Notes: generated by a model not told the origin, from the letters alone. DNA of 64,000 bases from Alicyclobacillus_A sp963788285 (GCA_963788285.1 CAWBGB010000019.1:124001-188000), one strand, 5' to 3'; shown: positions 35,460 to 44,870, counted from the stretch's first letter. Program-made: numbers and translations.

Positions 35460-37447
35460 GTCAGCGCTTAGGCGACCGTTACGAGCTGCAAGAGCAAATT
35501 GGCGGCGGCGGAATGGCCGTGGTTTATCGTGCGGTGGATACGCTGCTAAATCGCCAGGTGGCGGTAAAAATGCTGCGGCCGCAGTACGCCGGTGACGAAG
35601 AATTTGTCAATCGCTTCCGCCGTGAAGCACAGTCGGCGGCCAGTCTGTCGCATCCGAACATCGTCAGCCTGTACGACGTAGGCGTCACGCCCAATATGGA
35701 GCACTATATTGTGATGGAATACGTGGATGGACCAACGCTCAAGGACGTCATCCGCGAGCGCGCGCCCTTGTCTGTGAAAGAGACGCTGGACATCGCTCGG
35801 CAAATTTGCGACGCGCTGGAACACGCGCATGATCACAACATCATTCACCGGGACATCAAGCCGCACAACATCTTGCTCACCAAGTCGGGGCATGTGAAAG
35901 TGACAGACTTCGGTATTGCGCGCGCTTCCACCGGGAACACGATTACGCACCACCAGAGCCATTCCGTGCTCGGCTCTGTCCACTATTTTTCGCCCGAGCA
36001 GGCTCGCGGCGCAGCCACCGATGTGAAAAGCGACATCTACTCGCTGGGTGTCGTGATATACGAAATGCTGACCGGTCGCTTACCTTTTTCTGGGGATTCA
36101 CCTGTCAGCGTGGCGCTCAAACATTTGAGAGACAAGTTTGTAGAACCGCGTGAAATCAACAAGTCGATTCCACAAAGTGTGGAGAACATCGTCTTGCGTT
36201 GTCTGGCCAAATCGCCAGATGCTCGCTACCCGGATATGAAAGCACTCAAAGTGGACCTGCGGGATGCCCTCTTACACCCCAACGTCCCGAAATTTGTGCC
36301 GCCAGACGAAGTGCCGGACCAGACGATTGCTGTGCCGATTATTGGCGGTGGAAGTCTGCAATCTGCCATCAGCAGGTCGAATCCCGAGAAGGATCCCGAA
36401 CCGAAGCAGAGAAAGTGGTGGACAGTTCTAGCTTGGTCCGGAGTTGCCGTTGGTGTCTTGTGTATAGGCGCACTTGCTGCCTATTACATTGTCATGCGTC
36501 TATTGCAGGTGCCGGATATCGCCATTCCGGACGTTCGCAACAAGAACGTCGCACAGGCGGTCAAAATGCTTGAGGCCGCGGGCGTCCCGGACAGCCACAT
36601 CAAGCAGCAGTACGCGGCGAATGCGAAACCGAAGGATGTTGTGTACGACCAGGATCCTGAAGGGCCCACAAACATCAAAGAGGACCGCGACGTGACGCTC
36701 TACGTGAGCGATGGGCAGCAGCAGATTCAGATGCCGGATCTCACCAACGTACCGTTTGATCAGGCGGAACAAGAACTCATTAATTTGGGAATTCCTAAGG
36801 ACAACATCATCGAACAGGACGTGCAGAGCAGTCAGTATGATGCTGGCAACGTCGTGGCAACGATCCCTGCTGCCAACGAAAACATTACAACGAACACGAA
36901 AATCACCGTGCAGGTCAGCCAAGGCAGTATGGTGACGGTTCCCAGCGTGATTGGCATGGACGAAGCAGATGCCGAGCAGTCCTTACTCAATGCCGGACTG
37001 CAGGTTGGGCCCACCTATTACGTGTCTGGAAACGGCGTCGACGGTACGGTTGTGGACACGACACCGTCTAAGCCGGGAGCGAAAGTACCGGCCGGTACCG
37101 TCATCAGCCTGTACGTCATCAGTAATTCCGGGGGCTCTGGTGGAGGTACCGGCAACGGTTTGAACAATACGAGTGGAACAGGCAACGGCGGCCCTGCAGT
37201 GACCCCGCCGGCGAACGCCACGGTCAAATACGTCACTGTGAGCGTGAAAGACAAAGATAGAGTACCGATTCACGTGCAAATCTTCACGACCGATGCCACA
37301 GGTACGCGCGTACCCGTGGTAGACGAAACCATCACGGCAACGAAGGCTTGGAAAATCACACTGTACGTCACGCCAGACCAAGACGGCGAAGTGATGGTCT
37401 ATCAGAACGGGCAGATGACGAATGATCAGCCGGTACCGTATCAGTGA
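35456..37447 (+). CDS. prkC: PASTA-domain Ser/Thr protein kinase PrkC
   Basis: A 663-residue membrane kinase that senses cell-wall fragments; in Bacillus it also promotes spore germination. The kinase domain (about 1-270) has Gly-rich GGGGMAVVY, Lys38 in VAVKML, Asp133 in HRDIKPHN and DFGIA. One membrane helix lies at about 320-349. Three PASTA repeats follow, about 352-420, 421-489 and 490-558. A linker rich in Gly, Asn and Ser (about 562-582) leads to a C-terminal beta-rich domain of about 80 residues, as in B. subtilis PrkC. Confidence 0.95.
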   Translation: MSQRLGDRYELQEQIGGGGMAVVYRAVDTLLNRQVAVKMLRPQYAGDEEFVNRFRREAQSAASLSHPNIVSLYDVGVTPNMEHYIVMEYVDGPTLKDVIRERAPLSVKETLDIARQICDALEHAHDHNIIHRDIKPHNILLTKSGHVKVTDFGIARASTGNTITHHQSHSVLGSVHYFSPEQARGAATDVKSDIYSLGVVIYEMLTGRLPFSGDSPVSVALKHLRDKFVEPREINKSIPQSVENIVLRCLAKSPDARYPDMKALKVDLRDALLHPNVPKFVPPDEVPDQTIAVPIIGGGSLQSAISRSNPEKDPEPKQRKWWTVLAWSGVAVGVLCIGALAAYYIVMRLLQVPDIAIPDVRNKNVAQAVKMLEAAGVPDSHIKQQYAANAKPKDVVYDQDPEGPTNIKEDRDVTLYVSDGQQQIQMPDLTNVPFDQAEQELINLGIPKDNIIEQDVQSSQYDAGNVVATIPAANENITTNTKITVQVSQGSMVTVPSVIGMDEADAEQSLLNAGLQVGPTYYVSGNGVDGTVVDTTPSKPGAKVPAGTVISLYVISNSGGSGGGTGNGLNNTSGTGNGGPAVTPPANATVKYVTVSVKDKDRVPIHVQIFTTDATGTRVPVVDETITATKAWKITLYVTPDQDGEVMVYQNGQMTNDQPVPYQ

Positions 37448-37471
37448 GTACTTAGGAAAGGAGGATGGTGT

Positions 37472-38347
37472 GTGCCAGAAGGGGTCGTTATCCGGGCGCT
37501 GTCTGGATTTTATGACGTTGCGGATCAAGAGGGGGTCCGTCGCTGCAGAGCGCGGGGCGTATTTCGCAAACGTGGCGTCACGGTGTTGGTGGGCGACCGG
37601 GTCAAGTTTGACCCGATTGGACGTTCCGAGGGCATCGTGACGGAGGTATTGCCGCGCAAGACGGAACTCATTCGTCCGCCGATTGCTAACGTCGACATGG
37701 CGCTTTTGGTATTTTCCTTACGGAACCCGACGTTCCACACAAACCTGTTGGACCGTGCCTTGGTCGCAGTGTTGAGTGAAAACATTGAACCGGTGATTGT
37801 CGTGACCAAGTGCGATTTGGGGACGACGGACGAGTTGGAACAAGCTGTCACGCCGTACCAGAAGGCGGGGTACAAGACGTTGGCGGTTTCCGTCCACGCT
37901 GGCCAAGGCATTGATGCCCTACAAGACGTGATTTTCGGCCACGTCTCTGTTTTCGTCGGTCCCTCGGGCGCCGGAAAGTCGTCCCTTGGTAACGCACTAT
38001 CCCCTGGCCTTGGGCTCAAGATGGGGGAAATCAGTGAAAAGTTGGGACGAGGCCGTCACACGACTCGGCATGTGGAACTGTACCAGTTGAATCAGGAGAC
38101 CTTTGTCGCCGACGCTCCAGGGTTTAGCCAGCTGGAGATCACGGTAGCCTCTGACCAGCTGCGGAACTACTTTCCTGACTTCCATGAGCCTGCGCTTCGC
38201 TGCGCATATCGAGGGTGTCTGCATGTGGACGAAGTGGAATGCGGCGTTCGGCAGGCGGTCGCGGAGGGAATACTGTCGGCGGCCAGGTACGCGAGTTATC
38301 GGTCCCTGTACGAGGAGATACGGCACAAGGAGGAGACGAAATATTGA
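37472..38347 (+). CDS. rsgA: Ribosome small subunit-dependent GTPase RsgA
   Basis: A 291-residue circularly permuted GTPase for late 30S maturation (B. subtilis CpgA). The N-terminal OB fold is followed by G4 (VVTKCDLG), then G1 (FVGPSGAGKSSL) and G3 (DAPGFSQL) in permuted order. The C-terminal zinc site is within CAYRGCLHVDEVECGVRQAV. GTG 37472 is preceded by AAGGAGG. It is part of the prpC-prkC-rsgA-rpe string. Confidence 0.94.
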   Translation: MPEGVVIRALSGFYDVADQEGVRRCRARGVFRKRGVTVLVGDRVKFDPIGRSEGIVTEVLPRKTELIRPPIANVDMALLVFSLRNPTFHTNLLDRALVAVLSENIEPVIVVTKCDLGTTDELEQAVTPYQKAGYKTLAVSVHAGQGIDALQDVIFGHVSVFVGPSGAGKSSLGNALSPGLGLKMGEISEKLGRGRHTTRHVELYQLNQETFVADAPGFSQLEITVASDQLRNYFPDFHEPALRCAYRGCLHVDEVECGVRQAVAEGILSAARYASYRSLYEEIRHKEETKY

Positions 38348-39012
38348 ACGTTCGGATTGCACCCTCAATTCTGGCTGCGGACTTTGGGAGACTTGCGGAG
38401 GAAGTTCAGTCCGTGCTTGAGGCCGGCGCGGATTGGATACACATTGACGTCATGGATGGCTCGTTTGTGCCAAATCTGACCATGGGACCTGGGGTGGTCG
38501 AGGCCTTGCGCAAGCGCTTTTCCTGCGTGTTGGATGTACACCTGATGGTGGATAGGCCGGAACGTCACATCGACATGTTTGTTGAGGCTGGTGCAGATCT
38601 GATCTCCGTGCACGCAGAGGCTACGCCGCATATTCATCGTGCAGTGCAACACATCCGACAGCGGGGTGTGAAAGCAGGTCTGGCAGTAAATCCAGGAACA
38701 GGGCTGGACGTCGTCCGAGAAATGGCAAGAGATATCGATATGTTGTTGCTGATGACCGTGAATCCTGGTTTTGGCGGGCAACCGTTTCTGGACAGCGTGC
38801 TCCAAAAGATTGAACGGGCGCGCCAGATGCTGGACCAGTTAGGGCGTGCGAACGTGCCCATTGAAGTCGATGGCGGGATTGGACCCAAGACCATTGGTCC
38901 AGCACACAGAGCGGGGGCCAAGATATTTGTGGCTGGATCATCGGTGTTCGGCGCAACGGATTACCGCGCCGCCATTGCTGCTTTGCGGGAGAACGCAAAC
39001 CAAACTCCCTGA
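38344..39012 (+). CDS. rpe: Ribulose-phosphate 3-epimerase
   Basis: A 222-residue TIM barrel that interconverts ribulose 5-phosphate and xylulose 5-phosphate. It opens with RIAPSILAADFGRLAEEV and has the metal-site HIDVMDGSFVPNLTMGP, LDVHLMVDRPE, VNPGFGGQPFL and EVDGGIGPKT. A TTG start at 38344, overlapping the rsgA stop and eight bases after AGGAGGAG, fits the homology. In B. subtilis thiN follows; here it is absent. Confidence 0.94.
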   Translation: MNVRIAPSILAADFGRLAEEVQSVLEAGADWIHIDVMDGSFVPNLTMGPGVVEALRKRFSCVLDVHLMVDRPERHIDMFVEAGADLISVHAEATPHIHRAVQHIRQRGVKAGLAVNPGTGLDVVREMARDIDMLLLMTVNPGFGGQPFLDSVLQKIERARQMLDQLGRANVPIEVDGGIGPKTIGPAHRAGAKIFVAGSSVFGATDYRAAIAALRENANQTP

Positions 39013-39148
39013 CTTTCACAGGATGTCCCTCGGTCGTACTTAGAGCCCACTGTGCACATATCCCGATCACGGGAATATATATGTACCGATATCAACAGGC
39101 GTCATCGTGTGCGTACCGATGGGTGAAGAACAGGGAGGCGAAGCGGCT

Positions 39149-39229
39149 GTGAAATTTTACACCATTAAACTTCCTAGATTTGTGGGAGGTATTGTGAAGG
39201 CTTGTATTGGTGTGTTTTCCAGAGACTGA
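39149..39229 (+). CDS. spoVM: Stage V sporulation protein SpoVM
   Basis: A 26-codon gene, too short for usual gene finders. The start MKFYTIKLPRFVGGIVKACI is followed by GVFSRD; the length equals that of B. subtilis SpoVM, and most residues match, including Pro9. SpoVM is an amphipathic helix that recognises the positive curvature of the forespore membrane and anchors SpoIVA to begin coat assembly. GTG 39149 is preceded by AGGGAGG at about ten bases. The position between rpe and rpmB is the B. subtilis one. Confidence 0.93.
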   Translation: MKFYTIKLPRFVGGIVKACIGVFSRD

Positions 39230-39274
39230 CCGCTCAGACGGTGGGGGGCGAAGAGCGGGCGCACAGACATACAC

Positions 39275-39313
39275 AACACAAAGAAAGCACCGGCAGGGTG
39301 CTTTCTTTGTGTT
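39275..39313. terminator. Bidirectional terminator between spoVM and rpmB
   Basis: A perfect 17-bp inverted repeat, AACACAAAGAAAGCACC (39275-39291) with GGTGCTTTCTTTGTGTT (39297-39313), five-base loop, between convergent genes. Confidence 0.85.
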
Positions 39314-39358
39314 CGGCGGTGCATCGCCGCGTTATGAAGGGTCCATCAAGGACAACCA

Positions 39359-39550
39359 TTACACAGCACGTTTAACCTTGCCGGCTTTCAAACAACGCGT
39401 GCATACTTTGATGCGTTTCACCGTACCACCTTGGTTGACCTTTACAGATTGGATGTTCGGCAACCAACGGCGCCTTGTCTTGTTTTCCGCGTGGCTCACG
39501 AGGTTACCGGTTTGCGGTTGTTTGCCACAGATCTCACAGCGTTTTGCCAT
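39359..39550 (-). CDS. rpmB: 50S ribosomal protein L28
   Basis: A 63-residue L28 of the zinc-binding (C+) type, with Cys pairs in CEICGK and CTRCLK. GNLVSHAENKTRRRWLPNIQ is diagnostic. ATG 39550 is supported by a purine-rich AAGGGGGGTGCGGAG upstream. The gene runs against its neighbours. Confidence 0.96.
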   Translation of the reverse strand: MAKRCEICGKQPQTGNLVSHAENKTRRRWLPNIQSVKVNQGGTVKRIKVCTRCLKAGKVKRAV

Positions 39551-39613
39551 TTCTCCGCACCCCCCTTTGAGCCGCAAAGCGCATAATTTGTACACATGAA
39601 CACTCGCTGTGGT

Positions 39614-39643
39614 ATTTTAGCACAGGAATTTCTCGCGACGCAA
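39614..39643 (-). promoter_or_regulatory. Candidate promoter of rpmB
   Basis: On the minus strand TTGCGT (39643-39638) and TAAAAT (39619-39614) are 18 bases apart, about 64 bases before the rpmB start. Confidence 0.4.
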
Positions 39644-39711
39644 CTGTGCTTTCATCGGTACACCGTGATATAGTACAATTGCACAGAGTAGCAGTTGCAG
39701 GGGGTGCCCGC

Positions 39712-40077
39712 ATGCCAAAGACGATTGAGACGCCTTTGGGGACCATCGCCGTCTCAGAAGACGTCATCGCGACAACAGCTGGAATAGCGGCGATGGAGTG
39801 CTACGGTTTGGTCGGAATGGCGTCCAGGAAACAAGTGAAGGACAGTTTGACTGAATTGCTTGGGCGGGACAATCCAGGCCGTGGCGTTGAGGTTCGGATT
39901 CGGGATGACGAGGTGTACGTAGATTTGTACATCATTGTCAGTTACGGTACGAATATTTACGAAGTGGCGCAAAACGTCCGTGAGAAAGTCCGATACGTTC
40001 TCAATGAGACCATCGGAATTGCCGTAGACAAAGTGAACATTTTTGTGCAGGGCGTACGCGTGACAACAGAGCATTAG
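39712..40077 (+). CDS. yloU: Asp23/Gls24 family protein YloU
   Basis: A 121-residue Asp23/Gls24 envelope-stress-type protein: MPKTIETPLGTIAVSEDVIA at the start, GIAAMECYGLVGMA, then VDLYIIVSYGTNIYEVAQNV and KVNIFVQGVRV. It precedes the fatty acid kinase gene by ten bases, a conserved pairing. A weak promoter candidate (TTCATC 39651, TACAAT 39674, 17 apart) lies upstream. Confidence 0.9.
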   Translation: MPKTIETPLGTIAVSEDVIATTAGIAAMECYGLVGMASRKQVKDSLTELLGRDNPGRGVEVRIRDDEVYVDLYIIVSYGTNIYEVAQNVREKVRYVLNETIGIAVDKVNIFVQGVRVTTEH

Positions 40078-40087
40078 GAGGCCATCA

Positions 40088-41743
40088 ATGACTTCCCAAC
40101 AGCATTTGACCGGCACAGGATTTGCGGAGCTCATTCGCTCTGGGCACGCACGCTTAAAACAAATGGTGGGCGTCGTCAACGCCCTTAATGTTTTTCCCGT
40201 GCCGGATGGGGATACAGGTACAAACATGGAGATGTCACTTGCCTCAGGAGTGGCACAATTAGAGAATTCGTCTGAAAAAAAGTTATGTGACATCACGCAA
40301 GCGTTTGCATCGGGCTTGTTGATGGGTGCTCGAGGAAATTCTGGTGTGATCCTTTCACAATTGTTTCGGGGCTTTGCAAAAGTCACGCAAAACCGGACGG
40401 ACATGGACGTGCCGGTATTTGCGAAAGCTCTGCACGAAGGGGTACAGATTGCCTATCGCGCCGTTGCAAAGCCGGTAGAAGGGACAATATTGACCGTAGC
40501 CCGCGAAGCGGCTGTGGCAGGCCTCCGCGAGGCCAAGAAGCAGCCGGATTTTGCCGAATGGATGCAGCATGTTCACGCCGCAGCAGCAAGAGCGCTTGCA
40601 CAGACGCCAGAACAACTCCCGGTATTGAAACAGGCGGGTGTGGTGGACTCTGGTGGGCAGGGACTTGTATTTATTTTTGAAGGTTTTTACCAATGGTTTA
40701 AAGGTGAACCGTGTACCATCGAGCGTACGGAAATTGTCGACTCCGTCCTGGAGTTGGATTTTGCGGGCGCGCATATCGACCACAATGGAGAGTTTGGTTA
40801 CTGTACGGAAGCTCTCATCCGGATTGAGTCGGGGAATTCTGAGGACGTTCAGGCGTCGCTGCGAACAACGCTCAGTGAATATGGAGATTCCTTGTTGGTG
40901 GTCGGAACCGATACACTAGTCAAAGTTCATGTTCACACACTGCACCCGGGACGGGTTCTGGAAGACGCACTCGCGTTTGGGCCACTGGTGAAAATCAAGA
41001 TTGACAACATGACCGAGCAACACGCTCATTTGCCGGAAGCCAGGTCGGAGAACGTGGGTGCCGTGGACAGCAGCGCCCCGGTACATCGAAAACCGCTCGC
41101 GACAGTGGCAGCCGCTGCAGGTGATGGGTTATCAGAGATTTTCAGCAGCCTCGGCGTAGACGTAGTCTTGTCTGGCGGACAGACTATGAACCCGAGTACG
41201 GAGGAGATTGTGTCTGCCGTCCGGTCTGCGAATAGTGACCATGTGATAGTTCTGCCTAACAACAAAAATATCGTGCCCGCAGCGCAGCAGGCAAGAGAGG
41301 TATTGGGCCCGACGGTTCACGTTGTGCCGACCACCACGGTGCCGGAAGGGATTGCCGCTATGATGGCGTTCCATGGAGATGTTTCGGTGGAACAGAACGT
41401 CGCGCGGATGTCCGAAGCCATCGGACTCGTACATTCTGGCCTCGTCGTGCGGGCCGTGCGAGACAGCGTCTTTCAAGATAGGCAAATTCTCGCAAACCAA
41501 TACCTCGGCTTTGACCGTCAGCAACTGGTGTACGTAGGGGATTCCCGAGAGGAAGCAGTGATGGACGTCGTCCGTGAGATGGGCAGCGTCGACGCCGAAC
41601 TGCTGACGGTGTTTTACGGCAACGACGTACCAGAAGACGAGTTGCACCGCCTGGTGACGCAAATTGAACAGCAGTTCGATTTGGAGGTAGAATTAAAGTA
41701 CGGTGGTCAACCGGTATACGACTATATTTTGTCATTGGAGTAG
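40088..41743 (+). CDS. fakA: Fatty acid kinase catalytic subunit FakA (DAK2, YloV)
   Basis: A 551-residue protein whose N-terminal DhaL/DAK2 domain (about 1-205) binds ATP through NVFPVPDGDTGTNM and LMGARGNSGVILSQ. A middle domain and a C-terminal DegV-like domain (DVVLSGGQTMNPSTEEI and later) follow. FakA phosphorylates fatty acids held by FakB (DegV family), feeding PlsX/PlsY; no fakB is in this window, but plsX is at 53351. AGGAGG precedes the ATG. The sdaAB-sdaAA genes that follow in B. subtilis are absent. Confidence 0.92.
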   Translation: MTSQQHLTGTGFAELIRSGHARLKQMVGVVNALNVFPVPDGDTGTNMEMSLASGVAQLENSSEKKLCDITQAFASGLLMGARGNSGVILSQLFRGFAKVTQNRTDMDVPVFAKALHEGVQIAYRAVAKPVEGTILTVAREAAVAGLREAKKQPDFAEWMQHVHAAAARALAQTPEQLPVLKQAGVVDSGGQGLVFIFEGFYQWFKGEPCTIERTEIVDSVLELDFAGAHIDHNGEFGYCTEALIRIESGNSEDVQASLRTTLSEYGDSLLVVGTDTLVKVHVHTLHPGRVLEDALAFGPLVKIKIDNMTEQHAHLPEARSENVGAVDSSAPVHRKPLATVAAAAGDGLSEIFSSLGVDVVLSGGQTMNPSTEEIVSAVRSANSDHVIVLPNNKNIVPAAQQAREVLGPTVHVVPTTTVPEGIAAMMAFHGDVSVEQNVARMSEAIGLVHSGLVVRAVRDSVFQDRQILANQYLGFDRQQLVYVGDSREEAVMDVVREMGSVDAELLTVFYGNDVPEDELHRLVTQIEQQFDLEVELKYGGQPVYDYILSLE

Positions 41744-41749
41744 TCAGTC

Positions 41750-43789
41750 ATGCTCCGTTCCCTCCCCGTAACTCATATTCCAGGTGTAGGACAGGCCAAG
41801 CAAAAATGCTTGGCCTCATTGGGAATTCATACTGTCTACGACCTTCTACACTATTTCCCACGAAAGTACGAGGATAGGAGACCCCGCCCGTTGGAGTCAT
41901 TCTCAACGGGGGAGCGGGTCACCGTGCGCGCTGTGATTGAAGGAGCCGCCCGTGTTCGTTGGCACGGCCGCAAATCCGTATGTTCAGCGTCGCTAAGAGT
42001 GGATTACAGACATCGGGTCACTGCCATTTGGTTTAACCAACACTATCTCAAACCTAAACTGGCAGACGGACGAGTGGTCGTTGTCACCGGGCGTTACGAT
42101 GCAAACAAAAACACGCTGGTCGTTTCTCATACACATTTTGGCAGTTTCACGCCGGACACCGGGTATATGCCGGTCTATCCGAGCAGCAAGGATTTCTCGT
42201 CTGCGCAGATTCAAGCTGTGATTGAGAAAGCGCTGGAGACGTACTCAGGGCAACTGGAGGAAGTGCTTCCGCAGGAACTCGTCCGCAAATACCGCCTTGT
42301 GTCTCATCAGGAAGCGGTGTATAAGATGCACAAACCGGAGACAGACGAAGATCTGCGGCAAGCGCATCGGAGGTTAGCCTTTGAGGAATTCTTCCTATTT
42401 CAATTACAGCTGCAATTATTTCGTGCCCACCGACAGCAGCAGACCCAAGGTGTGGGTCGAATTCTGCCACAAGACGCCTTTCAGATGTATCGGGATTCGT
42501 TGCCGTATCCGCTGACCGGGGCACAGGAGGAAGCGTGTCGGGCCATCGCTGCCGATCTCACCCGGGACACGCCCATGCAGCGCCTGATCCAGGGCGACGT
42601 CGGTTCCGGAAAGACGTGGGTTGCGTTTTGGGCCGCGTATGCCGTCTTTCGCTGCGGTGAGCAAAGTGCTCTGATGGCCCCGACGGAAATTCTTGCGGAA
42701 CAACATTTCGCGGAAGCCATGCGGCGATTGGTCCCCCTCGGGATGACCGTTCGTTTGCTGACTGGAAGCACACCTGCGAAGGAGCGTGCGGAGATTTTGA
42801 AGGAGCTGCAGAGCGGTGCGGCCCATCTCGTGATTGGCACACACGCGTTACTGACCGAAGACGTCGTATTTTCTTCTCTTGGACTGGTCATGACCGACGA
42901 GCAACACCGCTTTGGGGTATCGCAGCGATCGATTCTTCGGCAAAAGGGACGAACGCCGGATGTTTTATTCCTGTCTGCCACGCCGATACCACGTACCTTG
43001 GCTTTGGCGATTTATGGAGATCTCGATGTGACGGCCATCCGGGAATTGCCGTCCGGACGCAAACCGATACGAACCGCTTGGCTCAGGATGTCCAAAGAAG
43101 AGTCGGCCATCCGGTTTGCTCGACGGGAACTCGCTGCTGGACGACAAGTGTACGTGGTTGCGCCATTGGTGGAGGAATCTGAGCACGTGGCCGACGTGTT
43201 GTCCGCTACGGAATTGGAAGTCCGGTTGAAGGACCGATTTGCTGGTCACACAGTGGGCCTTTTGCATGGGAAGATGAGTGCTCGAGAAAAAGATGAAGTG
43301 ATGCGCGGTTTTGCGGAGGGTCGCATCCAGGTCTTGGTCAGCACGACGGTGATTGAAGTGGGCATTCACGTTCCCAATGCGACGGTCATGATGATTTACC
43401 ATGCGGAGCGGTTCGGATTGGCTCAGTTGCACCAATTGCGTGGTCGAGTGGGCCGCGGGGAACACGCCAGCTATTGTATACTGTTGTCAGATGCGACGTC
43501 GGAGTACGCTGTGCAGCGAATGCAAACGATGGTGGCTACGCAGGATGGCTTCGTCATCGCGGAAAAAGACTTGGAACTGCGCGGCCCGGGTGAGTTTCTG
43601 GGGGTCCGGCAAAGTGGTTTGCCGGAGTTTACTGTCGGTGATTTAGTGAAGGACTTTCGCATCATGGAAGTGGCTCGTGATGAAGCGGCAGCCCTCATTC
43701 AGAACCCGGATTTTTGGCTGTTGCCGGCGTATCAGGCGTTGAAGGCCGCCGTACGGCAGATTCCGCATGACTCGTATTACAAAGATTAG
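41750..43789 (+). CDS. recG: ATP-dependent DNA helicase RecG
   Basis: A 679-residue branch-migration helicase. The N-terminal wedge/OB domain includes HIPGVGQAKQKCLASLGIHT; helicase motifs are GDVGSGKT at about 282-289, DEQHRFGV at about 382, LSATPIPRT, and the VI region QLRGRVGRGEHASYC. The C-terminal RecG motif LELRGPGEFLGVRQSG is present. It follows fakA by six bases. Confidence 0.95.
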   Translation: MLRSLPVTHIPGVGQAKQKCLASLGIHTVYDLLHYFPRKYEDRRPRPLESFSTGERVTVRAVIEGAARVRWHGRKSVCSASLRVDYRHRVTAIWFNQHYLKPKLADGRVVVVTGRYDANKNTLVVSHTHFGSFTPDTGYMPVYPSSKDFSSAQIQAVIEKALETYSGQLEEVLPQELVRKYRLVSHQEAVYKMHKPETDEDLRQAHRRLAFEEFFLFQLQLQLFRAHRQQQTQGVGRILPQDAFQMYRDSLPYPLTGAQEEACRAIAADLTRDTPMQRLIQGDVGSGKTWVAFWAAYAVFRCGEQSALMAPTEILAEQHFAEAMRRLVPLGMTVRLLTGSTPAKERAEILKELQSGAAHLVIGTHALLTEDVVFSSLGLVMTDEQHRFGVSQRSILRQKGRTPDVLFLSATPIPRTLALAIYGDLDVTAIRELPSGRKPIRTAWLRMSKEESAIRFARRELAAGRQVYVVAPLVEESEHVADVLSATELEVRLKDRFAGHTVGLLHGKMSAREKDEVMRGFAEGRIQVLVSTTVIEVGIHVPNATVMMIYHAERFGLAQLHQLRGRVGRGEHASYCILLSDATSEYAVQRMQTMVATQDGFVIAEKDLELRGPGEFLGVRQSGLPEFTVGDLVKDFRIMEVARDEAAALIQNPDFWLLPAYQALKAAVRQIPHDSYYKD

Positions 43790-43858
43790 TGCTGATGCCA
43801 TCTTTCAAGTGGTGGTCCGTCAAAGGCGTTTGTCGTATGCAGGAGTAGGAGTGTAGCA

Positions 43859-44716
43859 ATGAAGTCCTTGTTGGGTAAAGTGACACTCAAGGTATTGCCG
43901 AAGCGAACTCTTACGGCAATCGTAGGAAGTGCAGCAAGACAGCCGTGGAGCAGACACCTCATCCCTTGGTATATTCGCCACTACCAGATAGATTGTACAG
44001 ATTCAGAACGCGCGCCGGGTGAGTACCAGTGCCTGGTGGATTTTTTTGCGCGCGGCTTGCGTGCTGGCGCCCGACCGGTGTCCGCAAGCGGTGTAGTATC
44101 CCCTGTAGATGGAACCATGAGCGCAATGGGCAAGATTGAACTGGACACGCTGCTACAGGCGAAGGGTGATAAGTATTCCCTTGAGTCTCTCGTCGGTGGA
44201 GAGGATCTGGCGGCCGAATTTCGCGGTGGGTACTACATGACTATCTATTTGAGCCCTCGCGACTACCACAGGATACATGCGCCACTGTCCGGGAGAGTGA
44301 CGTTCTGGCGGTATATCCCTGGCACGTTGTACCCTGTCAATGCGTCCGGAGTCCGAAATATCAGAGGCTTGTTTACGAGAAATGAGCGCCTCATTACGAA
44401 ATTGGAAACGTCGCGTGGCAATGTGGCCGTGGTGAAAGTAGGGGCTACCATCGTCGGCAGCATTCGGACGCCTTACGGACCCTCGTATGAACCGCCGTTT
44501 CGCCGGCGGAGGTTGAATATGATGAGCGGCAAAGTGTGCCTTCCAGTGCACAGAGGGCGGGAACTCGGGCGGTTTGAATTCGGATCGACGGTGATATTGC
44601 TGTTCCAGCCCGGAATGATAGAATCCGTTCGTGTGCGAACGGGAGATGTGGTACGTATGGGCCAAAAGATTGCGGAGGTGCGGGAAGACAAAGGTGACGG
44701 ATGCGGTGAAGGATAA
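43859..44716 (+). CDS. psd: Phosphatidylserine decarboxylase proenzyme
   Basis: A 285-residue pyruvoyl enzyme that makes phosphatidylethanolamine. VSPVDGTMS, YLSPRDYHRIHAP with the catalytic Asp-His, and the self-cleavage site Gly242-Ser243-Thr244 in FEFGSTVILLFQ are present; the residue before Gly is Phe rather than the common Leu. Length fits the type I (E. coli-like) enzymes. No pssA is nearby. It starts an envelope-lipid block that has no counterpart at this place in B. subtilis. Confidence 0.92.
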   Translation: MKSLLGKVTLKVLPKRTLTAIVGSAARQPWSRHLIPWYIRHYQIDCTDSERAPGEYQCLVDFFARGLRAGARPVSASGVVSPVDGTMSAMGKIELDTLLQAKGDKYSLESLVGGEDLAAEFRGGYYMTIYLSPRDYHRIHAPLSGRVTFWRYIPGTLYPVNASGVRNIRGLFTRNERLITKLETSRGNVAVVKVGATIVGSIRTPYGPSYEPPFRRRRLNMMSGKVCLPVHRGRELGRFEFGSTVILLFQPGMIESVRVRTGDVVRMGQKIAEVREDKGDGCGEG

Positions 44717-44724
44717 GGAACTAG

Positions 44725-44751
44725 CACCTCGGGCACACTAGTCCCGAGGTG
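44725..44751 (+). promoter_or_regulatory. Hairpin containing the ribosome site of the following small gene
   Basis: CACCTCGGG (44725-44733) pairs perfectly with CCCGAGGTG (44743-44751). The 3' arm contains GAGGTG, the ribosome site for the ATG at 44758. No T-run follows, so this looks like translational control rather than a terminator. Confidence 0.5.
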
Positions 44752-44757
44752 GTTCGT

Positions 44758-44868
44758 ATGAAACCCATTCGGAGCGCCCTTAGCGTATGCGGAAAGGGAT
44801 TGCGCTGGTACTGGAAGTGGATGTGTTACGCCGGAGAGTGTTATGGCGATTTCCACGGACCATGGTGA
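44758..44868 (+). CDS. Candidate 36-residue Trp/Cys-rich peptide
   Basis: A short gene starting MKPIRSALSVCGKG, with a basic first half, then an aromatic stretch (RWYWKWMCYAGECYG) and ending DFHGPW. It has five Trp, four Tyr or Phe and three Cys. GAGGTGG lies five bases upstream of the ATG, and a perfect palindromic terminator begins two bases after the stop. I recognise no family. Tight fit between a ribosome site and a terminator is the main evidence that it is real. Confidence 0.5.
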   Translation: MKPIRSALSVCGKGLRWYWKWMCYAGECYGDFHGPW

Positions 44869-44870
44869 TC

